DNA from: Haloferacaceae archaeon
Lineage (GTDB): Archaea; Halobacteriota; Halobacteria; Halobacteriales; Haloferacaceae
DNA length: 35,016 bases
Direction of reading: 5' to 3'
Assembly: GCA_003554115.1 (NCBI GenBank)
Contig: PWFE01000139.1
Span: 1 to 35,016, forward strand
The notes beneath the pieces were generated by a model, which was given only the letters and a program-made list of their open reading frames with translations, was not told the origin of the DNA and ran no database searches. Below are positions 1-8,884 of the stretch, piece by piece. The position numbers and the translations under genes were made by a program. The stretch's first letter is position 1; the number at the start of each line of letters is the position of its first letter.

Positions 1-107
1 CGACGCGAGCACTTTCGGTTCCCGAAACGGGGCTGCTCGAATGGATCGCCGAGCATACGGCTGCAGTCGAACACACAACCGCGCCCGACACTGCCCACAC
101 CGAGTAA
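1..107 (+). CDS. C-terminal end of an unidentified protein (partial)
   Basis: A reading frame open from the window edge ends at TAA 105-107. The 34 visible residues are rich in Thr, Ala, Glu and His (for example ETGLLEWIAEHTAAVEH), which is ordinary haloarchaeal composition. No motif or family can be recognised from so short a piece, and the gene start lies outside the window. A hairpin with a T-run about 100 nt downstream may end its transcript. Confidence 0.55.
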   Translation, partial: TRALSVPETGLLEWIAEHTAAVEHTTAPDTAHTE

Positions 108-206
108 CTACAGCAACTAGCCGTTCGGGCTTCGGGCTTCGTGGTTCCGGGGCTTCGGTGTAGAGTCGGTCGACGGCACAGTACCAAGGACGGGTCGCAC
201 CGAGAC

Positions 207-256
207 AACACCCAGTGTCCGCCGCCTGGGTCGGACAGATTGAGTGGGTGTTTTTT
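207..256 (+). terminator. Nested hairpin followed by six T
   Basis: An outer stem AACACCCA (207-214) pairs with TGGGTGTT (245-252). An inner stem GTCCG (217-221) pairs with CGGAC (232-236). The outer stem runs straight into T6 (251-256). This fits a transcription end for the partial upstream gene, or the 3' end of a small RNA. Archaeal termination depends mainly on the T-run, so the hairpin role is inferred. Confidence 0.5.
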
Positions 257-598
257 CTGGGCTGGTTTCCGGAGAGAGCTTTGTTGACGACCCTCTGTTG
301 TTGATAACTCACCGGTGTCTGCTGCGGTCAGCGTCGGGGCATCTGAAAGGCACCTTTATATATTATCTGAAGATACAAAATCTGATATATTGAGTATTTA
401 CTCTTTGAGTATTCGTAAACAAATGAGGGTATCAAATAGGCAAACATCCGTATATGTTTTCTCGTGGTAATACACATTAGTGCCGTAAAATCTTTTATAC
501 AGTGTGTAAGAGGCTCTGAGTCGACTTTACCATCTCTCTACTATCGTGGTGTGTTTTTGTGTAGACACACAGCTAAAACGTATGTAGAGTGACCATAT

Positions 599-612
599 GA
601 TAGTCAACTATC
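599..612. repeat. Small inverted repeat upstream of the 660 promoter
   Basis: GATAGT (599-604) and ACTATC (607-612) form a perfect 6-bp inverted repeat with a 2-base centre, about 12 bases upstream of the BRE/TATA of the next gene. The position would suit a regulator site. No regulator can be named, and short repeats in AT-rich DNA can be chance. Confidence 0.25.
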
Positions 613-623
613 TTAGACAATAC

Positions 624-637
624 CGAAAATTTATATA
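624..637 (+). promoter_or_regulatory. BRE/TATA promoter for the Tat-exported protein (leaderless)
   Basis: CGAAAA (624-629, BRE-like) is followed by TTTATATA (630-637). The box centre is about 26 bases before the GTG at 660, so transcription should start at or next to the start codon. This supports a leaderless mRNA and the choice of GTG 660 over the internal ATG at 777. Confidence 0.6.
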
Positions 638-659
638 TGGTACTTTCTAACCGGTTGTT

Positions 660-1571
660 GTGCGTCACAATCACGAAAACAGACCATTGTCTCGGTCAAG
701 TGAGGCCGACGACAACGCGTTAGATCCGCCGACTGACGAACCGGCAACGGAACCGTCCGCACTCCCGAACCCCGAAATGGGACGGCGGGGTTACTTGGGG
801 CTTCTTGGAGGCGGTGTCGGTGCAGCCCTCCTTGGCAGTGACTCGGTCAGTGCGGAAAGTGCGGGCTACGGTGCCGGTGAGTACGGGCTCGGCGAGTACG
901 GTGGCACCGAAAGTGAGTTCGACGACTCACCGTCTCAGCCGCCTGAGGAATCCGACGACGACGCAGATGAAGACAGTCTACCGGATGTACTCACTGTCTC
1001 GGCCGACCCCGAGCCATCAGCCGCAACGCTTTCGGGACTTATCTGGACGCTTGGCGACGCCGACTCGGCGAGTGCGTACTTCGAGTACCGAGCGGTCGAC
1101 ACCGAGGAGTGGGCCGAAACTGATGCGTCGACACAGTCGACGTGGGGCACATTCACACGAACCGTTACGGATCTCGAACCCGCGACAGCCTACGAGTACC
1201 GAGCGGTCGCTGCGGTCGGCGACGACGCCAGCGTCGGCAAGACACAGACGTTCCAGACGCTGGCTGCCGATCAGTCGGCACCCTCGGTCGACAAACTCTC
1301 CATTACGGATGTGAGTTCGACGGACAGCGACCTCGAACTCTTGGTCGACTGGGAGGTTTCGGATCCTGACGGCGACCTCAAGACCGTGAGTGTGCTGATT
1401 TCTGACGGCGATAGCACGCTTGAGTGGCACGATATTCCTGCCAGCGGCAGCACCGCACACGGCTCACAGGCGCTGTCGGTGGCGGCGGACGACGAGAAAA
1501 CGTACAAAATCACCGTAGCGGTCACCAACGGGGCCGGAAACCGGGATTTTGCGAGCGAACGACGATACTAA
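660..1571 (+). CDS. Tat-exported protein with Fn3/Ig-like domains
   Basis: 303 residues, starting at GTG on a leaderless promoter. A polar N-region of about 40 residues leads to GRRGYLGLLGGG (twin Arg 42-43) and a hydrophobic stretch, as in haloarchaeal Tat signals. Next come a Gly-Tyr-Glu repeat (about 68-81, GYGAGEYGLGEYGG) and an acidic linker. Residues about 109-200 look like a fibronectin type III fold (FEYRAV...TAYEYRAVA), and about 205-303 like a second Ig/cadherin-type beta domain (DWEVSDPDGD). No catalytic motif is visible. It is probably an extracellular binding or structural protein. The beta-rich gene at 1584 follows after 12 bases and should be co-transcribed. Family naming is by pattern only. 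Confidence 0.8.
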   Translation: MRHNHENRPLSRSSEADDNALDPPTDEPATEPSALPNPEMGRRGYLGLLGGGVGAALLGSDSVSAESAGYGAGEYGLGEYGGTESEFDDSPSQPPEESDDDADEDSLPDVLTVSADPEPSAATLSGLIWTLGDADSASAYFEYRAVDTEEWAETDASTQSTWGTFTRTVTDLEPATAYEYRAVAAVGDDASVGKTQTFQTLAADQSAPSVDKLSITDVSSTDSDLELLVDWEVSDPDGDLKTVSVLISDGDSTLEWHDIPASGSTAHGSQALSVAADDEKTYKITVAVTNGAGNRDFASERRY

Positions 1572-1583
1572 CCGAGTATACCA

Positions 1584-2486
1584 ATGACGACACGATACAA
1601 CACACCGGAAAAAGGTACAGCTGACTGGCACAAACCACTGAACGAAAACTTCGAATCACTTGACATCGATGTTGAGATTCGAGACGCAGAAGACGAACGC
1701 GGCGAGTACGAGCCGACCGACGGCGCGAAGTATCTCGCTGTCGACACGGGGACGATCTATCTCGGAGACGGCTCCGAGTGGCAACCAATCGGCACCATTA
1801 GTGCTGACAGCGAAAGCGGCGAATCCACCGCTACCGACGGGATCGAATCGGCACGCACGAACGTCGGCGCGCTGGTTGGCGGCACCTACCACGCCAACGA
1901 CTACTCGGATGGTGGCTTTGGCGTCGCCTTCGAGGCATCGGATCTGTATATTGACAGCGTGGTCGTCGACGCCGACCTCAGCGACATCTCGGATTCGGAT
2001 CTCACAATCGAACTCCGAAAATACCAGGACGGGGCGATCGATCCCGAGATCGTCGACTCGACGACCGTGACGTTGAGCGGCGGACCCGAACGGGTCAGTC
2101 TCGGCTTTACGGTGCCCGAATCAGGCTCATCCGATGCCGACAGCGACGACCTGTACGTACTCCAGCGCGGGGAGGCAAACGGCGATACGATCCCGCTGCG
2201 CCGCCGCTTCGAGCGCGAGGGTGACTGGAGTGAGGCCGACTACGCCGATGAGGCCTACGATGCTCCCGAGATCAAATTCGTAAAAGGCGTCATCAACGCG
2301 ACCTCCTCGGCTTCCCAGCCGGTCGGTAGCTGGTACTACTTTTATGACTGGCTTGTCGGTCCTGAACGGCGCCAAGTCCAGAGTCCGCGCTCGACCGACG
2401 TCGACGAGATCTACATGCGAGCACGCGACCCCGAAGAGGAGTTCGACAACGTGAGCCCACGGGCGCTGTGGATCGACACCTCCTGA
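1584..2486 (+). CDS. Beta-rich protein with fibre-like N-terminal module
   Basis: 300 residues, unrecognised as a whole. Residues 1-75 (NTPEKGTADWHKPLNENFESLD, then YLAVDTGTIYLGDGSEWQPIG) resemble the head of tail-fibre-like or beta-helix proteins: a short helical 'load N things' segment, then a strand-turn 'value shown on display' motif. The rest (about 96-300) is Asp/Ser-rich and predicted to be mostly strands, possibly a jelly-roll. It has no signal peptide although its neighbour is Tat-exported, so either it stays inside or it leaves in a complex with the 660 product. It lies 12 bases after that gene. The export idea is inference. Confidence 0.7.
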   Translation: MTTRYNTPEKGTADWHKPLNENFESLDIDVEIRDAEDERGEYEPTDGAKYLAVDTGTIYLGDGSEWQPIGTISADSESGESTATDGIESARTNVGALVGGTYHANDYSDGGFGVAFEASDLYIDSVVVDADLSDISDSDLTIELRKYQDGAIDPEIVDSTTVTLSGGPERVSLGFTVPESGSSDADSDDLYVLQRGEANGDTIPLRRRFEREGDWSEADYADEAYDAPEIKFVKGVINATSSASQPVGSWYYFYDWLVGPERRQVQSPRSTDVDEIYMRARDPEEEFDNVSPRALWIDTS

Positions 2487-2591
2487 GGGTTCAACACTAC
2501 ACTCTGTACTGACGACTCACAGACGGACGCGACAGGCACGCCCACGAACTGTGAAGTGCGAAAGACCCACTGTCGAGCGCCGTCGTTCCGT

Positions 2592-3311
2592 TTAGGCGGT
2601 GACTTCCTGCAGTCGCTTTTCGGCGCGCTGGCGGTCCTCAGGGTAACCGACGTCGATACGCCAGCCATCGATCCGGAAGGCATCGATGGTGCGCCCGCTG
2701 CGGATCAGCAGATCGACCGCCTCGCTGAGTTCGTACTCGCCGCGGTTCGACGGCTGGACCAGCTTACAGGCGTGGAAAATCGCCGGGGTGAACGTATAAA
2801 AGCCAGTCATCACGAGGTTTGATTCGGGCTCGTCGGGTTTTTCGACGACTTCGGTGATCTCACCGTAGGCGTTGGTGTTGCACACCCCATACCGACTCGC
2901 TTCCTCCCAGGGGACCTCCTCGGTGAGAAACACCGCATCGGCGCGGTCTTCGTTGTGTCGACGAATCACGTCTTCGAGATTGGCATCGAAGATGTTGTCG
3001 CCGAGCATTAACATGAAATCGCCCTCGATGTGTTCTTCGACACAGAGCAGCGCGTGAGCCAGTCCCAACTGCTCGCGCTGGTGGGCATACGTGATCGGGA
3101 CGCCCTCGAAGGAGTCGCCGTAATGGTCGATAATTGCCTCTTTTTTATACCCGACGACGACAACGATCTCGTCGGCACCGAGGTCGACGACCTGCTCGAA
3201 GCAGTGTGTCAAAATCGGTTTGTTGTCGACCTCGACCATTCCTTTTGGCTTGTTCTCAGTAAGTGGGCGAAGTCTCGTTCCTTGACCGGCGGCTAGTACA
3301 ACAACCTGCAT
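2592..3311 (-). CDS. aglF: Sugar-1-phosphate nucleotidylyltransferase (glucose-1-phosphate uridylyltransferase type)
   Basis: 239 residues, close to the length of Haloferax AglF. The signature GxGTRLRPLT (9-18) with Lys23 binds the nucleotide triphosphate, and GDN (104-106) and EKP (about 156) complete the active site. The reaction would be sugar-1-phosphate + NTP to NDP-sugar + PPi in the cytoplasm, feeding glycan assembly. The start is supported by a TATA-like box about 26 bases upstream (leaderless). It is convergent with the 1584 gene, with a 105-base gap. The substrate (glucose-1-P with UTP, or dTTP) cannot be fixed from sequence. The gene symbol rests on similarity of motif and length. 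Confidence 0.85.
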   Translation of the reverse strand: MQVVVLAAGQGTRLRPLTENKPKGMVEVDNKPILTHCFEQVVDLGADEIVVVVGYKKEAIIDHYGDSFEGVPITYAHQREQLGLAHALLCVEEHIEGDFMLMLGDNIFDANLEDVIRRHNEDRADAVFLTEEVPWEEASRYGVCNTNAYGEITEVVEKPDEPESNLVMTGFYTFTPAIFHACKLVQPSNRGEYELSEAVDLLIRSGRTIDAFRIDGWRIDVGYPEDRQRAEKRLQEVTA

Positions 3312-3331
3312 AGGATAGACAACGGCACCAA

Positions 3332-3340
3332 ATCATAAAA
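3332..3340 (-). promoter_or_regulatory. TATA box for the nucleotidylyltransferase
   Basis: On the minus strand TTTTATGAT is centred about 26 bases upstream of the ATG at 3311, which predicts a leaderless transcript. Confidence 0.5.
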
Positions 3341-3528
3341 GAGGTTACATATTCAGCATGCGTGGTAATTGTACGTTTGCGGGGATTCAATAGTGGGACA
3401 ACGTATAGCAATCGTATCGTTTGTGATGACCATTCGGAGACCTCTCGCAGTCAGTCATGGGTCTCTGAGGTACATGTGGCCAGCAAACGGTGTGTGTCCG
3501 CTTTGATCTATGAAGTGGGTGGTTCGAC

Positions 3529-5655
3529 TCACGCTCCCTCTTGTTCCGAAGTATCTACCGAATCGAGAATCTCTTCGGCCGCCGAGACAGCCCGCACCGC
3601 CGTCGACTCGTCGACACCATCAGCGGCGTATCTCACCTGTTCGTACTGTTGGGTGAGCTGTTCGAGTGCCTCGCTGTCTTCGTGATCGCTCGGGGGATAC
3701 GACTGGGCAAGCTCTCGGTGAGTCACCCCCTCTGGCAGTCCGAGTAACTCTCCGAGTTGTCGTCGCACTGCTGCATACGCCAGCACAACCGCGCCGTCGT
3801 AGGCGTCTGCTGCAAGCTGCCGTTCGGCCGCCGAATACAGCTCTCGGCTGCTCGCAGGCGTCGACTCGTCCGACGAGCCGTCGACATCGGAGCGTGGAGG
3901 TGGCTCCGCAACGTCGTAGGCTGCTGTCGGGACCGCTCGGTCACGCCGAACCCACCACAAACCGACCAGCCCAAACAGCCCAAGTAGTCCGCCGCCAACG
4001 AACAGTAGCTCACGCGCTGGGAGTCCGGCTATCGACGGCTCGCCGGCGTTCTGTGGCGATGACGGCTGGGTCTCTCCGCCGCCGTCGAACGCTGCGGGCT
4101 GGGTCCGGATCTCGACGGTCTCAGTCGTGGCTTCGAGATGGCCCTCTCCACCGAAGGTCGCCCCAACTGTCGCCGTGCTGTTGTCGGTGGTTTCGGGCAG
4201 CCTGACCGTCTCCGAAAACGATCCCTCAAGGTTCGTGTTCACAGTCTCGACAGTCTCGCCGTCGACCGTGAGACCAACGGTCGAATCACGGATTGGCGTA
4301 CCGCCTTCAGTTTCGAGGCTGCCGCTGATATCGACAGTCTCGCTGTCGGCTTCATCCGCTTCAACGTCGAGTGCGATACTTGTTGATGCCGGCTCAATCT
4401 GTCCCTGTGTCGTCTCGCTGGCCGAGCCGATTGCTTGATCGGTCTCGACCGTTCGAACCTCGATATCGACTGTGCCGCTGTCGGTCGACCGAGGGATCGG
4501 TGTTTCGACCGAAAACTCGCCGCTGTCATCGGTATCAACCGTCTCTAGCTGTTGGCCGTCGACGAACACGGCGAGCGACACACCCGGAACCGGTCGGTCG
4601 AGCTCGCCGGCGACAACCGTCCCTTCGGTGGGATGGTCGCTGTCAACGCTGGCTGTCGACTCGGGAGGTTCCAGTTGGATCTCCGCTTCGACCTGTTCGA
4701 CGGTCACTGGAATCTCTCGCTGTGTCGCCCGGTACTCCGAGGTTTCGTTTGGGCGAAACACCACGTCCAGCGTCGTCTCGCCAAGCGAGTCGACAGGGTG
4801 ATGGGTGATCTCGAATTGGCCGACTGCATCGGTCTCGACATCGTAGGTCTGGCTGCCAACCGCTATCGAGACCTCCTGGTCGTCGACTGGCTCACCGCTG
4901 GCTGTCTGGAGCTGGCCGTTGATGCGTGCGGGCTCGTCGAAGCTGATGTTCGTCCGGTCGGCCTCAACCAACAGCAGTGTGTTGACCTGGCCGGCGTCCG
5001 TAGTCTGACTCAGAAACTCGTCGACTCCAGTCTGGCGCGTCTCGATCTGTTCAATCTCGTCGCTGTGGTCGATGCCGGTTTCGGCTTCCAACGTTTGGTA
5101 GGAACTGCTGAGTTCCTCACCGCGCTCGGAGATGTCAGCGGCGTCGTCTTGCAAATCTCCTCGCAACTCATCGGCCTGCTCGTTGTCGCCGCCCTCGCGG
5201 GCATCTCGGTATGCCTCCCGTCGTTCGTCGAATCGTTCGCCCGCATCGATAAACTCGGTGTGTCGGTCGCGTGCCTCGCTGTACGGCTCGGCTTCGGATT
5301 CGCCGACTACCTCCGCGTACTGCGCGAGCGTTTCGTCGTACCCCTCGCCGAGCGGTTCGCGGGCGTCCTCGTAGTCGCCATCGGTCGACTCGTCGGTTGC
5401 CTCGGCCAGCCGGTCGGCCAAGAGTGATTCGAGATGTTCCTCGATTCCTTCGGGTTCCTCCGGCTCAGTTGCCTCTCCGGGGTTCTCGTGAGACGCCGAC
5501 GTCGACTGTGCGCTCTCGCCGAGCTGTCGCACCTCGGCAGACTGTTCGGTGCCGCCGGCGTCTTCGGTAGCACTGACAAAGCCGACGCCAGCAGTACAGA
5601 TCGTCACCACGACGAGAAGTGCGACGAGGGCATGGAGGGATGACCGACAGACCAT
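3529..5655 (-). CDS. Exported/membrane-anchored protein with C-terminal DUF4129 domain
   Basis: 708 residues. A signal peptide (about 1-29) is followed by an acidic Glu/Ser region and predicted helices (about 65-205). Next are three or so Ig-like beta domains (about 220-500), each with a 'SGEPVDDQEVSIAV'-type pattern. One membrane helix (about 549-569, ending WWVRRDR) is followed by a cytoplasmic alpha-helical DUF4129-like domain (about 605-700; AYAAVRRQLGELLGLPEGVTHREL). DUF4129 proteins commonly travel with MoxR ATPases and DUF58 proteins, and all three occur here. The large outside part could sense or bind envelope material while the inside domain talks to MoxR. That role is inferred. It is divergent from the DUF58 operon. 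Confidence 0.8.
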   Translation of the reverse strand: MVCRSSLHALVALLVVVTICTAGVGFVSATEDAGGTEQSAEVRQLGESAQSTSASHENPGEATEPEEPEGIEEHLESLLADRLAEATDESTDGDYEDAREPLGEGYDETLAQYAEVVGESEAEPYSEARDRHTEFIDAGERFDERREAYRDAREGGDNEQADELRGDLQDDAADISERGEELSSSYQTLEAETGIDHSDEIEQIETRQTGVDEFLSQTTDAGQVNTLLLVEADRTNISFDEPARINGQLQTASGEPVDDQEVSIAVGSQTYDVETDAVGQFEITHHPVDSLGETTLDVVFRPNETSEYRATQREIPVTVEQVEAEIQLEPPESTASVDSDHPTEGTVVAGELDRPVPGVSLAVFVDGQQLETVDTDDSGEFSVETPIPRSTDSGTVDIEVRTVETDQAIGSASETTQGQIEPASTSIALDVEADEADSETVDISGSLETEGGTPIRDSTVGLTVDGETVETVNTNLEGSFSETVRLPETTDNSTATVGATFGGEGHLEATTETVEIRTQPAAFDGGGETQPSSPQNAGEPSIAGLPARELLFVGGGLLGLFGLVGLWWVRRDRAVPTAAYDVAEPPPRSDVDGSSDESTPASSRELYSAAERQLAADAYDGAVVLAYAAVRRQLGELLGLPEGVTHRELAQSYPPSDHEDSEALEQLTQQYEQVRYAADGVDESTAVRAVSAAEEILDSVDTSEQEGA

Positions 5656-5682
5656 TCAACGAGACACACGTTGTGTGACTGC

Positions 5683-5694
5683 ATACATATATAC
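5683..5694 (-). promoter_or_regulatory. TATA box upstream of the DUF4129 gene
   Basis: Minus-strand AGTATATATGTA is centred about 33 bases before the ATG at 5655, giving a very short leader. It lies in the 151-base spacer shared with the divergent DUF58 operon, whose own TATA is weak (AATAAGTTT at about 5770). Confidence 0.45.
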
Positions 5695-5806
5695 TCGTCA
5701 GGGTTGCTGACGGGAACTCGGTTCGTGTCCGTCTCGCTGTCGGTTCTGCGTGAGGTTCATGTCGTTCTGAATAAGTTTCAAACCGTGCTCACCACATCTC
5801 TGTAGC

Positions 5807-7333
5807 ATGGACCCGACGCGCCAGCCTTGGACGGCCGCAGCACTCGTCGTCACGCTAGCTGGAGTGGCACCCCTTTCGGGATCGGTGGTGCCTGCGGTCG
5901 GCGCGGCAGCACTCGCCGCGTGGCTCATCGCCGTCCAGTTGGTTGCCGTCCGAAGCCTTCGGTCGACGGCTGCCAGAGCCACCGTGGTCGTCGAGGTCGA
6001 CGACACACCCACCGAGGCGGGGACGCCGATTCCGGTCACCGCCACCGTCGAGCGACCTGATGCCGCAGCCAACACCGCGCTGACGGTGACGTATCCCACA
6101 CCGTCCGTTGCCGAGCCGATTCCACAGGCTGATCGACGGATCGGGTTGGCTCCCTCGGAGACGCGAGCCTCGACGACGTTCGATGTGCGGATTCCGGTTG
6201 CCGGCCAGTTTCGCCTTTCCGAGCCGCGGTGGCTTCTCGCGGACCCCTCCGGATCTGTAACCGAATCGTACCGCTACGGCCCGACACCCGAGTTCCACGT
6301 TGTCGAAGCAACGACTCAGCAGCCCCGCGTCGACCGCAACGGCAGCGAAAGCGGGTTTGACGTCGACGGAGCCAACCAGCATACGCGGGCTGGTATCGCC
6401 GTCGACCGGCTTCGGCCCTACGAGCAGACCGACTCCGCAAGCCGGATTGACTGGAACACCACCGCGCGAGTGGGCGAGCCGTACGTCCGCGAGACCGCAA
6501 CCCAACGCAGCCCCACGGTGCAACTGGTCGTCGACCACCGGTCGAAAATGCGGTTCGGCCCACCCGGTGAAACGATGTTCGAGTTGGGTCGTGACGTTGC
6601 GCTCGGCGTCGTCAAAACCGCACAGACCGACGGCAACCGACTCGGACTCCTCACGGTCGGCGACGATGGAATGACGAACACTGTCGACCCAACCGACCGG
6701 TCGGACGGCTACGCCGAACTTCGGCGCCGACTCCACGAACTTGAGCCGACGCCGGGCGAGCAGCCAGCCTCCGGAATCGAGGTCGACCATGCCGAATTCC
6801 CCAGAGCTCTTGTAGACGACCGCCAACCCACCGACAGCGAATTTGGGCGGATTCTTCAGGAGTTTGACACTGCTTCGACGACGGGTGCCTCGGAGACCGA
6901 GAGACGCCCACTGGTGAGGGCTATGCAGTACAACAAGCCGACCGCGCGCGCCTCGCAGTCGTGCGTCATCATCACCGATGATACGGATCGAGCCGAACTC
7001 TGGGCGGCCGTCCGAGTCGCACTACAGCAGTCGACGAGGGTAGTCGTCTACCTGACTCCCAGCGTCTGTTTCGATCCCGAACAGCCGCCCGACACCGCCC
7101 ACGCCACCGACCGATACCGACAGTTCGAACAGTTCCGAAAACGCGTGGACGGACTCGGCTCAGTGACTGCCTTCACTGTTGGCCCCGGTAGTCGGCTTGC
7201 TGCGGTTCGGTCCAGTCGACCGGCCGGAATCGGCGAGTTGACACTCGACCACACCCAGCCAGCGTCGACCGACGAATCGACGCCGTGGCCGCCAGCAGCC
7301 GCGGCCGCCTCGGACGGAGGGGCGCATGACTGA
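5807..7333 (+). CDS. DUF58 domain-containing membrane protein
   Basis: 508 residues. Two membrane helices lie in residues about 8-45. They are followed by a beta-rich segment (about 60-165) and the DUF58 signature near RIDWNTTARVGEPYVRE (about 213-229), which leads into a von Willebrand A-like part (LVVDHRSKM..., LGLLTVGDDG). DUF58 proteins are encoded next to MoxR ATPases in bacteria and archaea and are thought to be chaperone clients or partners. The enzymatic role is unknown. Residues about 315-380 form a hydrophilic insertion. The stop overlaps the next gene by 8 bases (ATGACTGA), implying coupled translation. Confidence 0.85.
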   Translation: MDPTRQPWTAAALVVTLAGVAPLSGSVVPAVGAAALAAWLIAVQLVAVRSLRSTAARATVVVEVDDTPTEAGTPIPVTATVERPDAAANTALTVTYPTPSVAEPIPQADRRIGLAPSETRASTTFDVRIPVAGQFRLSEPRWLLADPSGSVTESYRYGPTPEFHVVEATTQQPRVDRNGSESGFDVDGANQHTRAGIAVDRLRPYEQTDSASRIDWNTTARVGEPYVRETATQRSPTVQLVVDHRSKMRFGPPGETMFELGRDVALGVVKTAQTDGNRLGLLTVGDDGMTNTVDPTDRSDGYAELRRRLHELEPTPGEQPASGIEVDHAEFPRALVDDRQPTDSEFGRILQEFDTASTTGASETERRPLVRAMQYNKPTARASQSCVIITDDTDRAELWAAVRVALQQSTRVVVYLTPSVCFDPEQPPDTAHATDRYRQFEQFRKRVDGLGSVTAFTVGPGSRLAAVRSSRPAGIGELTLDHTQPASTDESTPWPPAAAAASDGGAHD

Positions 7334-7868
7334 GCCGAACGTTGAAGCCCTGTTCGATCTGCTCGTCCCGACGCGCGACTGGAGGCCCGACGTGCCAAGC
7401 GCTGTCCGACTGCTCGGACTCTGCTGGATCGGGGCGGCAGGCTGGATTGTCGGCAGCGATCTGAGTTTCGTATTTGGGCTGGGACTCGCCGTACTCGGAA
7501 TGATTGTGCGACCTCTCACGACGGTCGCTGTCGGCCACGCCGCGCTGATCGTGCTCGTCCCCGATCCATTTAGCGCCTCGGCGCTCGTCACGTTCGGGCT
7601 GTTCGAGAGTGGGTTGCTGCTGCTGTTGGTGAGCGAACGCCCAACACGTCCGATTGTGGCTGTCCTGACGGTGATCGGGGCCGCTGGTCTCGCTGTCGCC
7701 GCTGGCCTGCTTGCGGTGACTGCCGGACTGGCTGCGGCCGGTATGTTCATCATTGCGGTGCTGGCGGCAGCTTCAGCACTCCTGTACCGGTACGAACGCA
7801 CTGCAGTCGACCGAATCGTTGCGGCTCGCAGCTCAACCGACGACGAACCGCAGACAACTCACTCATGA
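7326..7868 (+). CDS. Small integral membrane protein of the DUF58 operon
   Basis: 180 residues with about five predicted membrane helices between residues 25 and 155, rich in Leu, Ala, Val and Gly. A charged C-terminus faces one side. It overlaps DUF58 by 8 bases and the next gene by 4 (ATGA). Position and composition match the small hypothetical membrane proteins that accompany haloarchaeal DUF58 genes. No catalytic motif is visible and the function is unknown. Confidence 0.8.
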   Translation: MTEPNVEALFDLLVPTRDWRPDVPSAVRLLGLCWIGAAGWIVGSDLSFVFGLGLAVLGMIVRPLTTVAVGHAALIVLVPDPFSASALVTFGLFESGLLLLLVSERPTRPIVAVLTVIGAAGLAVAAGLLAVTAGLAAAGMFIIAVLAAASALLYRYERTAVDRIVAARSSTDDEPQTTHS

Positions 7869-8857
7869 CAGAGACACAACGTAGCGACCGAACTGGAGAC
7901 CGAGACGACGCTCGAACCGAAGCCACCGCTGGGGACGACACAGCCGTCGATTATGCGGCACTCACCAGCCGACTCGGCCAGCTTGAAGCCGAGAACCGTC
8001 GACTGCGAGAGACAGACCAAGACACGTCCCAAGAGTATCGCCGAACTGCACGCGGACTTATCGCTGTCGGTCTGCTGTGTGGCGTCGTTGGCCTCGCTGT
8101 GACCGGTTCAGACGTGCTATTCGCGCTGGCCGGCATTGGGCTGTTCAGCGGTGTGCTTACCTACTATCTGCGCCCCAGGGCGACCGTCTCAGCGGATATC
8201 TGCGGCCGGATCTACGGTGCCAGCGCGCGGAGCTACGACGCGCTGTGTGCCGACCTCGGGCTTTCGGGTCGCCGACTGTACGTCCCCGTCGAGTCGACCA
8301 CGCCCGAGGATGCAGTCCGGCTGTTTGTCCCTCAGCAAGCGACACAGGGGACGCCAACTGCGTCGACACTGCAAACGAACTCACTCATCGCCGACGCCCA
8401 GTCAGGACGCTATGGCCTGTCGGTTCATCCGACCGGCGGCGAGCTGTTCGGGGCGTTTCAGCGCGTCGTCGATGGTCCGCTCGATGCTGACCCGCAGGTG
8501 GCAGCCCAACAGCTCTCGGATGCAGTCGTCGAGAGCTTCGAGCTCGCCAAGTCAGTATCGACCGACCTCGACCCCCAGAAAGGACAGCTTTCGGTCCGCT
8601 TTGTCGATCCACTGTTCGACCGGCGCGCTGGGTTCGACCATCCGCTCGTCTCGTTTTTCGCCGTTGGCCTCGCGGTCGCACTTGACACACCGGTTGATGC
8701 AACGGTCACCGACACTGAGCCCTTCTCGGTGCGGCTCCGCTGGGAGACTGCAGGTTCGACGGGCGAAACCGCTCCAGACACAGGCGTTGAGGTCGACACT
8801 GACACTGCCGACACAGCCCAGCGGTCGACTACCCAGCCGTCTACTGGCTCCGGGTGA
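7865..8857 (+). CDS. Membrane protein with N-terminal coiled coil, third gene of the DUF58 operon
   Basis: 330 residues. A polar N-terminus and a short coiled coil (about 34-60, LTSRLGQLEAENRRLRETDQ) precede two membrane helices (about 66-100). A soluble region (about 105-300) follows, with strand-helix patterns such as RLYVPVESTTPEDAVRLFVP and a conserved-looking GYDLSVHPTGGELF-like segment (here YGLSVHPTGGELFGAF). The tail is Thr/Asp-rich. It belongs with haloarchaeal conserved hypotheticals of MoxR/DUF58 loci. No known activity can be assigned. It starts at the ATGA overlap with the previous gene and ends 27 bases from the convergent MoxR gene. Confidence 0.75.
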   Translation: MTETQRSDRTGDRDDARTEATAGDDTAVDYAALTSRLGQLEAENRRLRETDQDTSQEYRRTARGLIAVGLLCGVVGLAVTGSDVLFALAGIGLFSGVLTYYLRPRATVSADICGRIYGASARSYDALCADLGLSGRRLYVPVESTTPEDAVRLFVPQQATQGTPTASTLQTNSLIADAQSGRYGLSVHPTGGELFGAFQRVVDGPLDADPQVAAQQLSDAVVESFELAKSVSTDLDPQKGQLSVRFVDPLFDRRAGFDHPLVSFFAVGLAVALDTPVDATVTDTEPFSVRLRWETAGSTGETAPDTGVEVDTDTADTAQRSTTQPSTGSG

Positions 8858-8884
8858 CTGCAGACGTCAGGCGTTCCAGTAGTG

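Larger units (their letters stand above)
108..659. other. AT-rich intergenic spacer with several promoter-like boxes
   Basis: This 552-base spacer carries no convincing gene. It begins with short GGGCTTCG-type repeats (about 127-165), then a hairpin plus T6 (207-256). From about 350 on it is much richer in A+T than the coding DNA around it. TATA-like boxes are seen at about 353-361 (TTTATATAT), 493-500 (TTTTATAC) and 630-637 (TTTATATA). Only the last has an obvious gene at the right distance. Tiny frames inside it (e.g. ATG at 423, 15 codons) are not supported. Confidence 0.6.

Noticed and set aside
423..470. Short frame with ATG at 423
   Set aside because: Only 15 codons and no box at leaderless distance.
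4552..5427. A 291-residue plus-strand frame opposite the DUF4129 gene
   Set aside because: It mirrors the Ig-like coding region of the DUF4129 gene, has no recognisable domain and no promoter.
5855..6826. A 323-residue minus-strand frame opposite the DUF58 gene
   Set aside because: It sits opposite a motif-bearing gene, and its Arg/Gly/Cys-rich sequence is typical of shadow frames.
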